Assembly (NCBI GenBank): GCA_016861185.1
Contig: BOKW01000007.1
Location: 62,001-126,000 of the forward strand
From: Betaproteobacteria bacterium
GTDB lineage: Bacteria > Pseudomonadota > Gammaproteobacteria > Burkholderiales > Burkholderiaceae_F
Reading direction: 5' to 3'
Length of the DNA: 64,000 bases
Part shown: positions 8,777 to 17,864 of the stretch, piece by piece
Position numbering within the stretch: the stretch's first letter is position 1
Layout: every line of letters starts with the position of its first letter
The notes under the pieces: model-generated
The model's database searches: none
The model's input: only the letters and a program-made list of their open reading frames with translations
Told to the model about the DNA's origin: nothing
Translations under genes and position numbers: made by a program

Positions 8777-10258
8777 ATGCACAGAGTGACCCCGCCACCG
8801 CTCGATAGCACCGCCCCTCCCGCGCGGGCGCATCATACCTCCGTGATTGCGGTCTCGACCTTCATCGCGCTCGCGCTTGCGCCCCTTGGGTTGGTACTGT
8901 TTAGCCTGCGCGATCACGACGGACAGCGCATCGTCGAACTGGTATTGCTCACCGTTACCGCGATCATCATCGCGGCGCGGGCCATACCAAGGTGGGACGG
9001 TGCGATCCACCCGAATGGACGGCGCGCGATCGGGATCATGTCGGCGATTGCCGCGCTCGGCGTGCTGTCGACGTTGCAGGCGCCGGTCACGCGCGCAGCG
9101 ATGCTCGAAGCCGGACTGCTGCTGGCGCTTGCGCTGTTTGCCATCGGCATCGGGTTGGCTGCGGCGCGTCTGGGCATCGAACGGATGATGGCGATCCCGG
9201 TCGCGGCGAGTCTGTTGTTCGTCTTTGCAGTCGCTGTCCGCTACGCCGCGGCGCTGTCGGCGCAGACGCCGCTACTGCGCGAACATCTGCTGCCCGCTTA
9301 CAGCAACTATCGCTTCTTCAACCACGTCCAGACGGTCACGATCCCGCTGATTCTCGCGGCGGCGACGGTCGGGACGATTCGAGTGGGAGTCCGGCGCTGG
9401 GCGATGTTCGCCCTGGTTCTGGAGTTCTGCCTGCTGTTCTTCACCGGCGGCCGCGCGACCATGGCGGCGCTGGGCCTCGCGGCGATCCTCGTCGCGGCCA
9501 TCTTTCGTCGCGAAGCGTTCCGCTGGGTAGTCCGCCTCGGATTCGCAGCGATGCTCGGCGCGGTGCTGTACCTGCTCCTGTTCAACGCGATTCCGCTGCT
9601 GCTCGGCCTGCCGCGCGACTTCTTCGCCGCCGACGTGATCGAACGAAGCGGCGCTGGCGTCGGCAGCCAGCGCGAGTATCTCTGGTCACTCGCGTGGCAG
9701 TACATCCGCGAATCACCGCTGCTCGGCATCGGGCCGATGCACTACGCCCATCGCATCAACGAGGAGGCTGCGCACCCGCACAACGTCTATCTGCAGCTTG
9801 CTGCCGAGTGGGGCGTGCCGTTCGCCGTCCTAGTGATCGGCTTGGCCGCGTTCGGCTGGGTTCGTCTGCTGCGCGCGGCAAGGTCGTGCGCCGACCCTTA
9901 CAGGTGCGCGCTCGGCATCAGCCTGGTGGCAGCAGGGGTTGCGATCGCAGTCGACGGGACGTTCTCGGGCAACTTCGTGATGCCGATGTCGCAGCTCTGG
10001 ATCGCGTTCTTGGTCGGTCTTTCGATTGCCTATCTGCACTCGGCGACCCGGCCGTCATTAGCCGCGACTGGCACGGTCGCGTTTCCGGCTGCTCGTTGGA
10101 CCGTGCCGGCGCTTTGCGTCGCTAGCGTGTTCGCGATCTGGCACGGCGTCTGGCCGGAGATCATGGACGTGAATGCGCACGTCGACCGCGTGCGTGCGGA
10201 GATCGTCCACAACCAGCGCGACAATCCTCGCATCTGGTCGCACGGCTGGTTCAGGTAG
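8777..10258 (+). CDS. O-antigen ligase-like membrane protein, probable pilin O-oligosaccharyltransferase
   Basis: A 493-residue inner membrane protein with about eleven or twelve hydrophobic segments. The Wzy_C/O-antigen ligase region is marked by a large periplasmic loop (about residues 285-345) containing SQREYLWSLAWQYIRESPLLGIGP and AHPHNVYLQLAAEWG, the HxHN-type signature of WaaL, PglL and TfpO proteins. The chosen ATG gives a short cytoplasmic N-tail; the upstream frame overlaps the pilin and is not used. Position directly after pilA is the arrangement of tfpO (pilO) in Pseudomonas aeruginosa, which glycosylates pilin, so pilin O-glycosylation is the likeliest job. A true O-antigen ligase or polymerase cannot be excluded. 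Confidence 0.82.
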   Translation: MHRVTPPPLDSTAPPARAHHTSVIAVSTFIALALAPLGLVLFSLRDHDGQRIVELVLLTVTAIIIAARAIPRWDGAIHPNGRRAIGIMSAIAALGVLSTLQAPVTRAAMLEAGLLLALALFAIGIGLAAARLGIERMMAIPVAASLLFVFAVAVRYAAALSAQTPLLREHLLPAYSNYRFFNHVQTVTIPLILAAATVGTIRVGVRRWAMFALVLEFCLLFFTGGRATMAALGLAAILVAAIFRREAFRWVVRLGFAAMLGAVLYLLLFNAIPLLLGLPRDFFAADVIERSGAGVGSQREYLWSLAWQYIRESPLLGIGPMHYAHRINEEAAHPHNVYLQLAAEWGVPFAVLVIGLAAFGWVRLLRAARSCADPYRCALGISLVAAGVAIAVDGTFSGNFVMPMSQLWIAFLVGLSIAYLHSATRPSLAATGTVAFPAARWTVPALCVASVFAIWHGVWPEIMDVNAHVDRVRAEIVHNQRDNPRIWSHGWFR

Positions 10259-10338
10259 CGCTGCAGCGAGCGCTCGTACGCACACGCATACCCGCGGTCG
10301 GCGCGCCTGGGCTAGGCAAACCCCGCAGGCACTGGCCC

Positions 10339-11625
10339 TCAGTTCGGCACCACCCGCCAGATCTCTCCGGCATCGGTGGCGATGTACAGACTGCCGTCGG
10401 GTCCCTGCACGAGCGAGCGGTAGCGCGCCGCGGGCAATCCCGCGTTCGTGTTGCCGACCGCCATGCCCGCGGCGTCCAGCTCGAGGATCTCCAGCCGATT
10501 GCCGCCCATGATGCCGACGGCCAGCCGGCCGTCCCACGCTCTCCACTGACTGCCGGCGAGGAACGTCGCGGGTCCCATGCCTTGCGAGCTGCCGTTGTTG
10601 CTCCAGCTCGGCCGCATCGCATTCGGAAAGCGCGTCGTGTCGGTCATCGGCATCGTGCTGACGTTGCCGGCGTAACCGCAGTAGTTGTCGGGGCAGTTGA
10701 GTCCCGGGCGGTTCTGCGGATCCCAGCCCGCGTTGCCGCCGGCAACGAGCGCCGTTACTTCGTCACTGTGATTCGGACCATGCTCGCCCGTGAACGGCTG
10801 GCCGCTCCCGGGGCGGAACGCGATGCCCTGCACATTGCGGTGCCCGTAGGTGTAGATGCACCCGTCGAAGCCCGCAGGCGGGTTGTTGCCGGGCGCGGCG
10901 GTGCCATTGCGATCGACTCGCAACACCTTGCCGCCAAGCCGCTGCGGATCCTGCGGCAAGGTGGCGTTGTGGTTGTCGCCCGTCGTGATGTACAGATAGC
11001 CGTCCGGGCCGAAACGGATGCGGCCGCCGCTGTGCGCGCCCGCGCCGGCGACGGCATTCGCCTGATCCTTGAACGCGATGTCGGTGACGATATCGGTGCG
11101 TCCGCTCACCGACGCGAAGTTCGGAGCGACGGTGAGGCGCAATACGCGGTTCGTGCGCGGGTTGATGCTGAGGTTCGACGCCGAGAAGACGTAGATCGTG
11201 CGATTGTTCGCGAAGTCCGGGTCGATCGCCACCCCGTGCATTCCGCTCTGGCCAAGGCAGAACAGATCGCCCGCGGTGCTCGCGTAGCCCGACGATCCGC
11301 TCATACCGAGCAGGCGATTGACCGTTCCGTTCGGTAGCCGCACCGACAGACCGCGGCACTTTTCGGTGAAGAACATCGTACCGTCGGGCAGGAACGCCAT
11401 GTCCCACGGACCGCTCAGTCCTGACATGAACACCGAGCGCGTCAGCGTCGGCGCGACCGAGCCGCCGGGCGGCGGCGGAGAGGGCGGAGCGGGCGGCGGG
11501 GGCGTGGGCGCAGGCGCGGGCGGCTGCGTGGAGTTCGTCGAGTCGTTGCCGCCGGAGCAGCCGGCCGCAGCGATCGCCGCAGCCACGCTCAACGAACACG
11601 AGAACAGCAACGCGAGACGGTTCAT
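10339..11625 (-). CDS. PQQ-dependent sugar dehydrogenase family lipoprotein/secreted protein
   Basis: A 428-residue exported protein of the soluble aldose (glucose/sorbosone) dehydrogenase family, a six-bladed beta-propeller that oxidises sugars with PQQ in the periplasm. A signal peptide ends near AAAGC (Cys23), a possible but imperfect lipobox. A low-complexity Pro-rich linker (residues about 34-55) follows. The catalytic domain shows [24 protein letters not shown]-type blades, [22 protein letters not shown] with the catalytic-type His, GYGHRN-like [13 protein letters not shown] and [11 protein letters not shown]. Its ATG overlaps the mnmA stop (ATGA), so it is translationally coupled to a tRNA-modification gene, an unexpected partner. 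Confidence 0.85.
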   Translation of the reverse strand: MNRLALLFSCSLSVAAAIAAAGCSGGNDSTNSTQPPAPAPTPPPPAPPSPPPPGGSVAPTLTRSVFMSGLSGPWDMAFLPDGTMFFTEKCRGLSVRLPNGTVNRLLGMSGSSGYASTAGDLFCLGQSGMHGVAIDPDFANNRTIYVFSASNLSINPRTNRVLRLTVAPNFASVSGRTDIVTDIAFKDQANAVAGAGAHSGGRIRFGPDGYLYITTGDNHNATLPQDPQRLGGKVLRVDRNGTAAPGNNPPAGFDGCIYTYGHRNVQGIAFRPGSGQPFTGEHGPNHSDEVTALVAGGNAGWDPQNRPGLNCPDNYCGYAGNVSTMPMTDTTRFPNAMRPSWSNNGSSQGMGPATFLAGSQWRAWDGRLAVGIMGGNRLEILELDAAGMAVGNTNAGLPAARYRSLVQGPDGSLYIATDAGEIWRVVPN

Positions 11626-12803
11626 GACGGCACCTCCGCGGCGACTGCGCGAGCAGCCAGTCTAGGCGCCGGGCTACCCCTGATCACTCCGCCGCCCAGA
11701 CTAACTTCGCCTTGGTAAAGCACGGCGGATTGCCCGGGCGTCACCGCCCATTGCGGCTCGTCGAAGACGAGCTCGAACGCTTCGCCTTCGACGCGCGTGA
11801 CGACGCAGGCCGCATCGGTCTGCCGGTAGCGCGTCTTCGCGGTGAGCCGCGTTCCCGCCGCGGGCGGTTCCCCCGCGATCCACGATGCATCGGCTGCGTG
11901 CAATCGATCGCTCATCAGCCACGGATGATCGTGGCCCTGCACGACCCACAGCGTGTTGGTCGCCATGTCCTTGCGCGCGACGAACCACGGTTCGCCCGAG
12001 CCGCCTTTCGTGCCGCCGACGCCGATGCCCTTGCGCTGGCCGATCGTATAGAAGGTCAGCCCCACGTGCTCGCCGATCACGGTGCCGTCGGGTGTCTTGA
12101 TCGGTCCCGGCTGCATTGGCAGGTAGCGGTTCAGGAACGCGCGGAACGGCCGCTCGCCGATGAAGCAGATGCCGGTCGAGTCGCGTTTGGCCGCGTTCGG
12201 CAGACCGATCGAGCGCGCGATCTCGCGCACCTGCGTCTTGCGCAGGTGCCCGACGGGGAAAAGGGTCTTCGCGAGCTGCGACTGGTTCAGCCGATGCAGG
12301 AAGTAGCTCTGATCCTTGTTCGGATCGACGCCGCGCAGTAGCTCGAAGCGGCCGTCGCCCGCGCGCGCTTGCGCACGCTCCTCATCATGCGCGATGCGCC
12401 CGTCACTTGTGACGACGCGCACGCGCGCGTAGTGGCCGGTCGCGATGCGTTCGGCGCCGAGCGCGATCGCGTGGTCGAGGAAGGCCTTGAACTTGATCTC
12501 GGCGTTGCACAGCACGTCGGGGTTGGGCGTGCGGCCGGCCGAGTACTCGCGCAGGAACTCCGCGAACACGCGGTCCTTGTATTCGGCCGCGAAGTTCACC
12601 GCCTCCAGGTCGATACCCAGCACGTCGGCCGCGGCGGCCGCATCGATCCAGTCCTGCCGAGTCGAGCAGTACTCGTCGTCATCGTCGTCTTCCCAGTTCT
12701 TCATGAACAAGCCGACGACTTCGTAGCCCTGCTGCTTCAGCAGATACGCGGCAACGGACGAGTCGACGCCGCCCGACAAGCCGACGACGACGCGCGCCTT
12801 CAT
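11622..12803 (-). CDS. mnmA: tRNA-specific 2-thiouridylase MnmA
   Basis: Puts the 2-thio group on U34 of Lys, Glu and Gln tRNAs. The 393-residue protein starts at ATG 12803 (a GTG one codon earlier is not needed). The PP-loop [17 protein letters not shown] is at residues 6-22. The two catalytic cysteines are in [13 protein letters not shown] and [18 protein letters not shown] and the central KDQSYFL motif are present, and the C-terminal beta-barrel ([13 protein letters not shown] on) is complete. It lies between a NudJ-like gene (also beside mnmA in E. coli) and the sugar dehydrogenase gene it overlaps. Confidence 0.97.
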   Translation of the reverse strand: MKARVVVGLSGGVDSSVAAYLLKQQGYEVVGLFMKNWEDDDDDEYCSTRQDWIDAAAAADVLGIDLEAVNFAAEYKDRVFAEFLREYSAGRTPNPDVLCNAEIKFKAFLDHAIALGAERIATGHYARVRVVTSDGRIAHDEERAQARAGDGRFELLRGVDPNKDQSYFLHRLNQSQLAKTLFPVGHLRKTQVREIARSIGLPNAAKRDSTGICFIGERPFRAFLNRYLPMQPGPIKTPDGTVIGEHVGLTFYTIGQRKGIGVGGTKGGSGEPWFVARKDMATNTLWVVQGHDHPWLMSDRLHAADASWIAGEPPAAGTRLTAKTRYRQTDAACVVTRVEGEAFELVFDEPQWAVTPGQSAVLYQGEVSLGGGVIRGSPAPRLAARAVAAEVPS

Positions 12804-12807
12804 CACA

Positions 12808-12897
12808 CCCCCCTTTCACAAAGGGGGGGAGGGGGGATTTCGTTGATCGTGGCAAACGAGAAAATCCCCCCCAGCCCCCCTTTTTCAAAGGGGGGAG
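12808..12897 (+). repeat. Palindromic G/C-run intergenic repeat pair upstream of mnmA
   Basis: Two near-complementary units face each other across a 20-bp centre. Each unit itself folds: CCCCCCTTT...AAAGGGGGG, joined to GGGGGGATTT on the left and AAAATCCCCCC on the right. The whole can form one long hairpin or two short ones. It lies in the 5' leader of mnmA, just downstream of the nudJ stop. This looks like a REP/MITE-type dispersed intergenic repeat. Confidence 0.75.
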
Positions 12898-12924
12898 GAG
12901 TAGAGGGTGGCATGCGAGAGGCCG

Positions 12925-13410
12925 TCATCGATCGTCGATCACAGTCGGATGTGTGTACACGAGTTCGATCGGATAGCGCTGTCCGCGCAGGTAGTCCTCG
13001 ACGCACTTCATCACGAGCGGGCTGCGATGCTCGTGCGAGCGGGCGCGCAACTCCTCCGGCGTGAGCCACAGCGTGCGCAGGATGCCGTGGTCGAGCGCGC
13101 GGCCGGCGATGCGTTCGCCCAGCTCGCCGATGAAAGCGAAGCGCAGGTAGGTCACGTCGTCGCGCTCAGCGCCGTTGCGCGCGTGGCGGAACATGTAGAC
13201 GCCGAGAAGCTGCGTCGGTACGAACGGATGCGCGGTTTCCTCGAGCGTCTCGCGCGCGCACGCGGCCGCGAGCGACTCTCCCGGATCCAGATGCCCGGCC
13301 GGCTGGTTGATGCGGATGCCGTCGCTCGTCCGCTCCTCGACCAGCAGGAAGCGCTGCTCGCGTTCGACGATCGCGGCGACGGTGACCGACGGCTTCCAGA
13401 CGTTCGACAT
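12925..13410 (-). CDS. nudJ: NUDIX hydrolase, NudJ-like
   Basis: A 161-residue NUDIX pyrophosphohydrolase. The NUDIX box spans residues about 39-61: GHLDPGESLAAACARETLEETA, with the Gly, the REtxEE core intact and the last Gly replaced. The N-terminus MSNVWKPSVTVAAIVEREQRFLLVEE is typical of NudJ, which hydrolyses thiamin pyrophosphate and nucleotide di/triphosphates. Neighbourhood supports the name, because nudJ lies directly upstream of mnmA in E. coli too. It is probably co-transcribed with mnmA across the palindromic repeat. Confidence 0.85.
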   Translation of the reverse strand: MSNVWKPSVTVAAIVEREQRFLLVEERTSDGIRINQPAGHLDPGESLAAACARETLEETAHPFVPTQLLGVYMFRHARNGAERDDVTYLRFAFIGELGERIAGRALDHGILRTLWLTPEELRARSHEHRSPLVMKCVEDYLRGQRYPIELVYTHPTVIDDR

Positions 13411-13553
13411 GGATCAAGGCGCAGGCGCCGTTGCGGGCGTTCCGCTAGAGGGGACGCGGCGATTCGCGTAAGCTAGATTTTATTCGCAAGCAGTCTCGTA
13501 CCGACGCACGAAAGCCGCCGCCGGCGGCAACAACAAGCGGGGGAGCATCCCAG

Positions 13554-14672
13554 ATGAGAATCGGAGTACCGGCCGAAACGCGCCCGGGAGAAACGCGCGT
13601 GGCCGCCACGGCGGAGACGGTCAAGAAACTCGTCGCCGGCAAACACGAAGTCGTCGTGCAGGCGGGGGCCGGCATCCGCGCCGCGCAGACCGACGCGATG
13701 TACACGGCCGCGGGCGCGACGATCGGAACCGCGGCCGACGCGTTCGGCGCCGAGCTCGTGCTCACGGTGCGGCGCCCCGAAGCGGCGCAGCTCGCGACGA
13801 TGAAAAAGGGGGTCGCGCTCGTCGGCATGCTCGAGCCGTTCGACGGCGAGGGCATCGCCGCGATGAACGCCGCGGGGCTGACGGCCTTCGCGCTCGAAGC
13901 CGCGCCGCGCACGACGCGCGCGCAGAGCATGGACGTGCTGTCCTCGCAGGCCAACATCGCCGGCTACAAGGCCGTGATGCTTGCGGCCAACACCTACGGC
14001 CGGCTGATGCCGATGATGATGACGGCGGCCGGCACGATCAAGGCCGCGCGCGTCGTCGTGCTCGGCGCCGGCGTGGCGGGCCTGCAGGCGATCGCCACCG
14101 CCAAGCGGCTCGGCGCCGTGATCGAAGCGAGCGACGTTCGCCCCGCGGTCAAGGAGCAGGTCGAATCGCTCGGCGCCAAGTTCATCGACGTTCCGTACGA
14201 GACCGAAGAGGAGCGCCAGATCGCCGAAGGCGTGGGCGGGTACGCGCGACCGATGCCCGACAGCTGGATGAAGCGGCAGGCGGCCGAGGTCGCCAAGCGC
14301 ATCGCCGCGGCCGACATCGTGATCACGACAGCGCTGATCCCCGGCCGCAAGGCGCCGGTGCTCGTGACCGAAGAGATGGTCAAGAGCATGAAGGCCGGCT
14401 CGGTGATCCTCGACATGGCGGTCGAGCAGGGCGGCAACTGCGCGCTGTCGGAGGCTGGCAAGACCGTGACGAAGCACGACGTGCAGATCATCGGGCTGCC
14501 GAACCTGCCCGCGCTGGTGCCGGCCGACAGCTCCGCGCTGTACGCGCGCAACGTGCTCGACTTCCTCAAGCTCGTCTTCGACAAGGACGGCAGGTTCACG
14601 GTCAACCTGGAGGACGACATCGTCGCCGCCTGCCTGATGTGCATGGGCGGCGAGATCCGGAGGAAGGCGTGA
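13554..14672 (+). CDS. pntAA: NAD(P) transhydrogenase alpha subunit, part 1
   Basis: Soluble NAD(H)-binding domain I of the proton-translocating transhydrogenase, which uses the proton gradient to make NADPH from NADH. The 372-residue protein starts MRIGVPAETRPGETRVAATAETV behind GGGGGAG. The nucleotide fold is marked by VVVLGAGVAGLQAIATAKRLGAVIEASDVR (about residues 165-200). GYARPM, DIVITTALIPGRKAPVLV and the closing MDMAVEQGGNC-type loop are present. It ends at the domain I boundary, so the membrane part is in pntAB: a three-gene, alphaproteobacteria-like layout rather than the fused E. coli PntA. Confidence 0.95.
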   Translation: MRIGVPAETRPGETRVAATAETVKKLVAGKHEVVVQAGAGIRAAQTDAMYTAAGATIGTAADAFGAELVLTVRRPEAAQLATMKKGVALVGMLEPFDGEGIAAMNAAGLTAFALEAAPRTTRAQSMDVLSSQANIAGYKAVMLAANTYGRLMPMMMTAAGTIKAARVVVLGAGVAGLQAIATAKRLGAVIEASDVRPAVKEQVESLGAKFIDVPYETEEERQIAEGVGGYARPMPDSWMKRQAAEVAKRIAAADIVITTALIPGRKAPVLVTEEMVKSMKAGSVILDMAVEQGGNCALSEAGKTVTKHDVQIIGLPNLPALVPADSSALYARNVLDFLKLVFDKDGRFTVNLEDDIVAACLMCMGGEIRRKA

Positions 14673-14779
14673 GCGTCATCCCGGCCGCGCGCTGCCGGCC
14701 GGGATCGCACGCAAGGCGGCATTCGAATTCAATCCGAGTTCCGGCTGCGGCCGGAACCAATCGCAAAGGGAGGTAGCGA

Positions 14780-15088
14780 GTGGAAGCGGTCAGTCCCACC
14801 GTCGTCAACCTGATCATCTTCGTGCTGGCGATCTACGTCGGCTACCACGTCGTGTGGAACGTGACGCCGGCGCTGCATACGCCGCTGATGAGCGTGACCA
14901 ACGCGATCTCGGCGATCGTCATCGTCGGCGCGATGCTCGCCGCCGCGATGACCGAAACCGGGCTCGGCAAGAGTATGGGCGTGCTCGCGGTCGCGCTCGC
15001 CGCGGTCAACGTGTTCGGCGGATTCCTCGTGACGCGGCGGATGCTCGAGATGTTCAAGAAGAAGGAACCCAAAGGGGAGAAGAAATGA
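14780..15088 (+). CDS. pntAB: NAD(P) transhydrogenase alpha subunit, part 2 (membrane)
   Basis: A 102-residue membrane subunit with three hydrophobic segments (about residues 8-30, 42-58, 65-83) and a basic KKKEPKGEKK tail. It starts at GTG behind AAGGGAGGTAG, the best ribosome site nearby. The motif HTPLMSVTNAISAIVIVGAM is the classic PntA membrane signature. It follows pntAA by 107 nt; that gap holds a GC-rich hairpin (GATCCCGGCC-like arms) of the intergenic repeat type. Confidence 0.95.
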   Translation: MEAVSPTVVNLIIFVLAIYVGYHVVWNVTPALHTPLMSVTNAISAIVIVGAMLAAAMTETGLGKSMGVLAVALAAVNVFGGFLVTRRMLEMFKKKEPKGEKK

Positions 15089-15097
15089 GCACGGCGT

Positions 15098-15171
15098 CCG
15101 TCGCCCCGGCGCAGGCCGGGGCCCAAGTACGAAGGCACGATGATTGGGTCGCGGCCCGCGCCGGGACGACG
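15098..15171 (+). repeat. Intergenic inverted repeat (REP-like), copy 1
   Basis: Facing arms: CGTCGCCCCGGCGCAGGCCG on the left and its near-complement CGGCCCGCGCCGGGACGACG on the right. The left 30 bp (15098-15127) recur with one mismatch at 42699-42728. Read in frame it gives the VAPAQAGAQ peptide often found as a spurious tail on predicted proteobacterial proteins. Here it splits pntAB from pntB without breaking either gene. Confidence 0.85.
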
Positions 15172-15188
15172 CATGCCGGAGGCCGGCG

Positions 15189-16619
15189 ATGACACTCAGC
15201 CTCAACGTCGTCATCCTGCTGTACCTGGTCGCGTCGGTCTGCTTCATCCAGGCGCTCAAGGGCCTGTCGCATCCGACGACCTCGCGCGCGGGCAACGTGT
15301 TCGGCATGGTCGGCATGGCGATCGCGATCGCGACGACCGTCGCGCTCGTGTACAAGCTGCGGCCCGACATCGCGACCGCCGGCATGGGCTGGATCCTGCT
15401 CGGCATGGTCGTCGGCGGTGCGGTCGGAACGACGATCGCGTTCCGCGTCGAGATGACCAAGATGCCGGAGATGGTCGCCTTCATGCACTCGATGATCGGC
15501 TTGGCGGCGGTGTTCATCGCGATCGCTGCGGTCGCCGAGCCGTGGGCCTTCGGCATCGTCGAGCGCGGCGCCGCGATCCCGGTCGGCAACAAGTTCGAGC
15601 TGTTCATCGGCGCCTTCGTCGGCGCGATCACCTTTTCCGGTTCGGTTATCGCGTTCGGCAAGCTGGCGGGCAAGTACAAACTGCGTGTGTTCCGCAGCGC
15701 GCCGGTCGTCTTCCCGGGCCAGCACATGCTGAATCTCGCGCTCGCGCTGGCGATGCTCGCGTTCGGGCTGTGGTTCGTCGTCACGCAGGCGTGGCTGCCG
15801 TTCTGGGTGATGCTTGTGATCGCCTTCGTGCTGGGCGTGCTGATCATCATCCCGATCGGCGGCGCCGACATGCCGGTCGTGGTGTCGATGCTGAACAGCT
15901 ATTCCGGGTGGGCGGCGGCAGGCATCGGCTTCTCGCTGAACAACTCGATGCTGATCATCGCCGGCTCGCTGGTCGGCTCCTCGGGCGCGATCCTGTCGTA
16001 CATCATGTGCCGCGCGATGAACCGCTCGTTCTTCAACGTGATCCTCGGCGGCTTCGGCCAGGAAGGCGGCACCGTCGCGGCGGCCGCGCAGCAGCGGCCG
16101 GTCAAGAGCGGATCGCCCGAGGACGCGGCGTTCCTGCTCGCCAACGCCGAAAGCGTCATCATCGTTCCGGGCTACGGCCTGGCGGTCGCGCGCGCGCAGC
16201 ACCCGCTGAAGGAACTCGCCGACCGCTTGATCGAAAAGGGCGTCAACGTGCGCTACGCGATCCATCCGGTCGCCGGCCGCATGCCCGGACACATGAACGT
16301 GCTGCTCGCCGAAGCCGAGGTGCCGTACGACCAGGTGTTCGAAATGGAGGACATCAACCCGGACTTCAGCGACACCGATGTGGTGCTCGTGCTCGGCGCC
16401 AACGACGTGGTCAACCCGGCCGCGAAGGACCCCAAGTCGCCGATCGCGGGCATGCCGATCCTGGAGGCGCACAAGGCGCGTCAGGTCATCGTGAACAAGC
16501 GCTCGATGGCCGCGGGCTACGCGGGGCTGGACAACGAGCTGTTCTACATGGACAAGACGATGATGGTCTTCGGCGACGCGAAGAAGGTCGTCGAGGAGAT
16601 GGTCAAGGCGGTGGAGTAG
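15189..16619 (+). CDS. pntB: NAD(P) transhydrogenase beta subunit
   Basis: Membrane domain II plus the NADP(H)-binding domain III. The ATG at 15189 gives 476 aa; the frame opens earlier only through the repeat. About nine hydrophobic segments cover residues 1-260. Proton-path elements MVAFMHSMIGLAAVFIAIA (His) and MLNSYSGWAAAGIGFSLNN are clear. Domain III shows VIIVPGYGLAVARAQHPLKELAD, GRMPGHMNVLLAEAEVPYD, FSDTDVVLVLGANDVVNPAA and NKRSMAAGYAGLDNELFY. pncA starts at the very next base after its stop. Confidence 0.96.
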   Translation: MTLSLNVVILLYLVASVCFIQALKGLSHPTTSRAGNVFGMVGMAIAIATTVALVYKLRPDIATAGMGWILLGMVVGGAVGTTIAFRVEMTKMPEMVAFMHSMIGLAAVFIAIAAVAEPWAFGIVERGAAIPVGNKFELFIGAFVGAITFSGSVIAFGKLAGKYKLRVFRSAPVVFPGQHMLNLALALAMLAFGLWFVVTQAWLPFWVMLVIAFVLGVLIIIPIGGADMPVVVSMLNSYSGWAAAGIGFSLNNSMLIIAGSLVGSSGAILSYIMCRAMNRSFFNVILGGFGQEGGTVAAAAQQRPVKSGSPEDAAFLLANAESVIIVPGYGLAVARAQHPLKELADRLIEKGVNVRYAIHPVAGRMPGHMNVLLAEAEVPYDQVFEMEDINPDFSDTDVVLVLGANDVVNPAAKDPKSPIAGMPILEAHKARQVIVNKRSMAAGYAGLDNELFYMDKTMMVFGDAKKVVEEMVKAVE

Positions 16620-17237
16620 ATGTCGCCCGACAGCCTGCTGCTCGTCATCGACGTCCAGAACGACTTCCTGCCGGGCGGCGCGCTCGCCGTACCGCGCGGC
16701 GACGAAGTCGTTGCCGTGATCAACCGGATCGCGCGCAAGTTCGAAAACGTCATCCTGACGCAGGACTGGCACACGCCGAACCACGTCTCGTTCGCCTCGT
16801 CGCACCCGGGCAAGAAGCCGTTCGAGACGACGCAGCTCGCGTACGGGGCGCAGGTGCTGTGGCCCGATCACTGCGTGCAGGGCACGCGCGGCGCGGACTT
16901 CGCCGCGGCGCTCGACGTGCCGCACGCGCAGGCGATCGTCCGCAAGGGCTATCACGCGCACACCGACAGCTACTCGGCGTTCGTCGAAGCGGACCGACAA
17001 ACGCCGACGGGCCTGGCCGGACTGCTGCGCGAACGCGGTATCACGACCGTCTACTGCTGCGGGCTCGCGACCGACTTCTGCGTCGCATGGAGCGCGCTCG
17101 ACGCGAAGGCGGCGGGCTTCGAGACCTACGTGATCGAAGACGCGTGTCGCGCGATCGACACCGCCGGCTCGCTCGCCGCCGCGCGCGCGGCGCTCGCGCA
17201 GGCGGGCGTGGCGTTCGTGACCTCCGACGCGCTCTGA
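16620..17237 (+). CDS. pncA: Nicotinamidase / pyrazinamidase
   Basis: Hydrolyses nicotinamide to nicotinate in NAD salvage. The 205-residue isochorismatase-fold protein has the catalytic Asp in LLVIDVQNDFLPGGALAV, metal ligands in QDWHTPNHVSFAS (Asp and two His), the Lys of VRKGYHAHTDSYSAF, and the nucleophilic Cys in VYCCGLATDFCVAWSALDA. Its ATG directly follows the pntB stop, so it is the fourth gene of the transhydrogenase operon, joining NAD salvage to NADPH supply. Confidence 0.95.
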   Translation: MSPDSLLLVIDVQNDFLPGGALAVPRGDEVVAVINRIARKFENVILTQDWHTPNHVSFASSHPGKKPFETTQLAYGAQVLWPDHCVQGTRGADFAAALDVPHAQAIVRKGYHAHTDSYSAFVEADRQTPTGLAGLLRERGITTVYCCGLATDFCVAWSALDAKAAGFETYVIEDACRAIDTAGSLAAARAALAQAGVAFVTSDAL

Positions 17238-17261
17238 GCGCGATCGAAGGTATCGGGTCCG

Positions 17262-17291
17262 TACCAACATCGCGTTAACGCGATGTTGGTA
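17262..17291. repeat. Perfect 30-bp palindrome
   Basis: The 15-base arm TACCAACATCGCGTT is followed at once by its exact complement, with the centre at GTTAAC. There is no loop and no T-run, so it is not a normal terminator. It lies 24 nt after the pncA stop and 177 nt before the next start. It could be an operator for a dimeric regulator, a cruciform or a resolution-type site. I found no second copy in the window. Confidence 0.9.
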
Positions 17292-17468
17292 AGCGCGCGG
17301 CGCCCTTGGACACGACGCACGCGCGCGATGTTCCGCGCGCGTTTCGCATCGCGAGCGACTCGAACATCGCGACTAGCGAATCGTGTGGATTCCGCTCGCG
17401 CCCCGCGTCGCCTACCTTGACTGCACGCGCCCTTGAGCGCGTTGCCACGTTTCCGATGGAGGTGCGAC

Positions 17469-17729
17469 ATGAAAAGGATCTCGCTTGTCCTGCTGAGCGC
17501 CGCGAGCTGCGGCTTCGCGTTGCCTGTTTTCGCGCAGCCTGCCGACTGCGCGGCGGAGATCAGGAAGGTCGACGAAGCGCTGGCCAAGGGCCCGCAGGTC
17601 GACGCCGACAAGCTGCAGCAGGTGCGCAAGCTGCGCGACGACGCCGAGAAGCTGCGCGCCCAAGGCAAGAACGCCGAGTGCGTCGCGACGATCGAGCGCG
17701 CAAAGGCGATGCTCAAGCTCGGCACCTGA
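17469..17729 (+). CDS. Small exported helical protein, unknown
   Basis: An 86-residue protein with a clear signal peptide (MKRISLVLLSAASCGFALPVFAQ, cleaved near AQ|PAD) and a mature part of about 63 residues. The mature part is predicted helical, with two Cys (CAAEIRKVDEAL and NAECVATIERA) that could form one disulfide, and Lys/Glu-rich heptads. The start is at ATG 17469 behind GATGGAGGTG. I do not recognise the family. It resembles in build the two small secreted proteins at 61.3-62.2 kb. Confidence 0.7.
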   Translation: MKRISLVLLSAASCGFALPVFAQPADCAAEIRKVDEALAKGPQVDADKLQQVRKLRDDAEKLRAQGKNAECVATIERAKAMLKLGT

Positions 17730-17864
17730 TCGGCGGTACGGTGCCGGCGGCGGTGATGCGCGTCACCCGCGAGGCGGGCGGAGGGAGGTCGGACAGCGTC
17801 GATTGAAGTAGCCTTGTCGCGTTCGCCGCGGAGATGCCCCGCGCGGCGCGACGCTTCACCGACC

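Noticed and set aside
12808..12897. CRISPR-like array
   Set aside because: It is one inverted pair of G/C-run units, not direct repeats with unique spacers. No cas gene is seen.
15054..17270. 738-codon minus-strand frame over pntB and pncA
   Set aside because: Both genes on the plus strand are fully recognisable; the minus product is Arg/Asp/His-rich with no motif.
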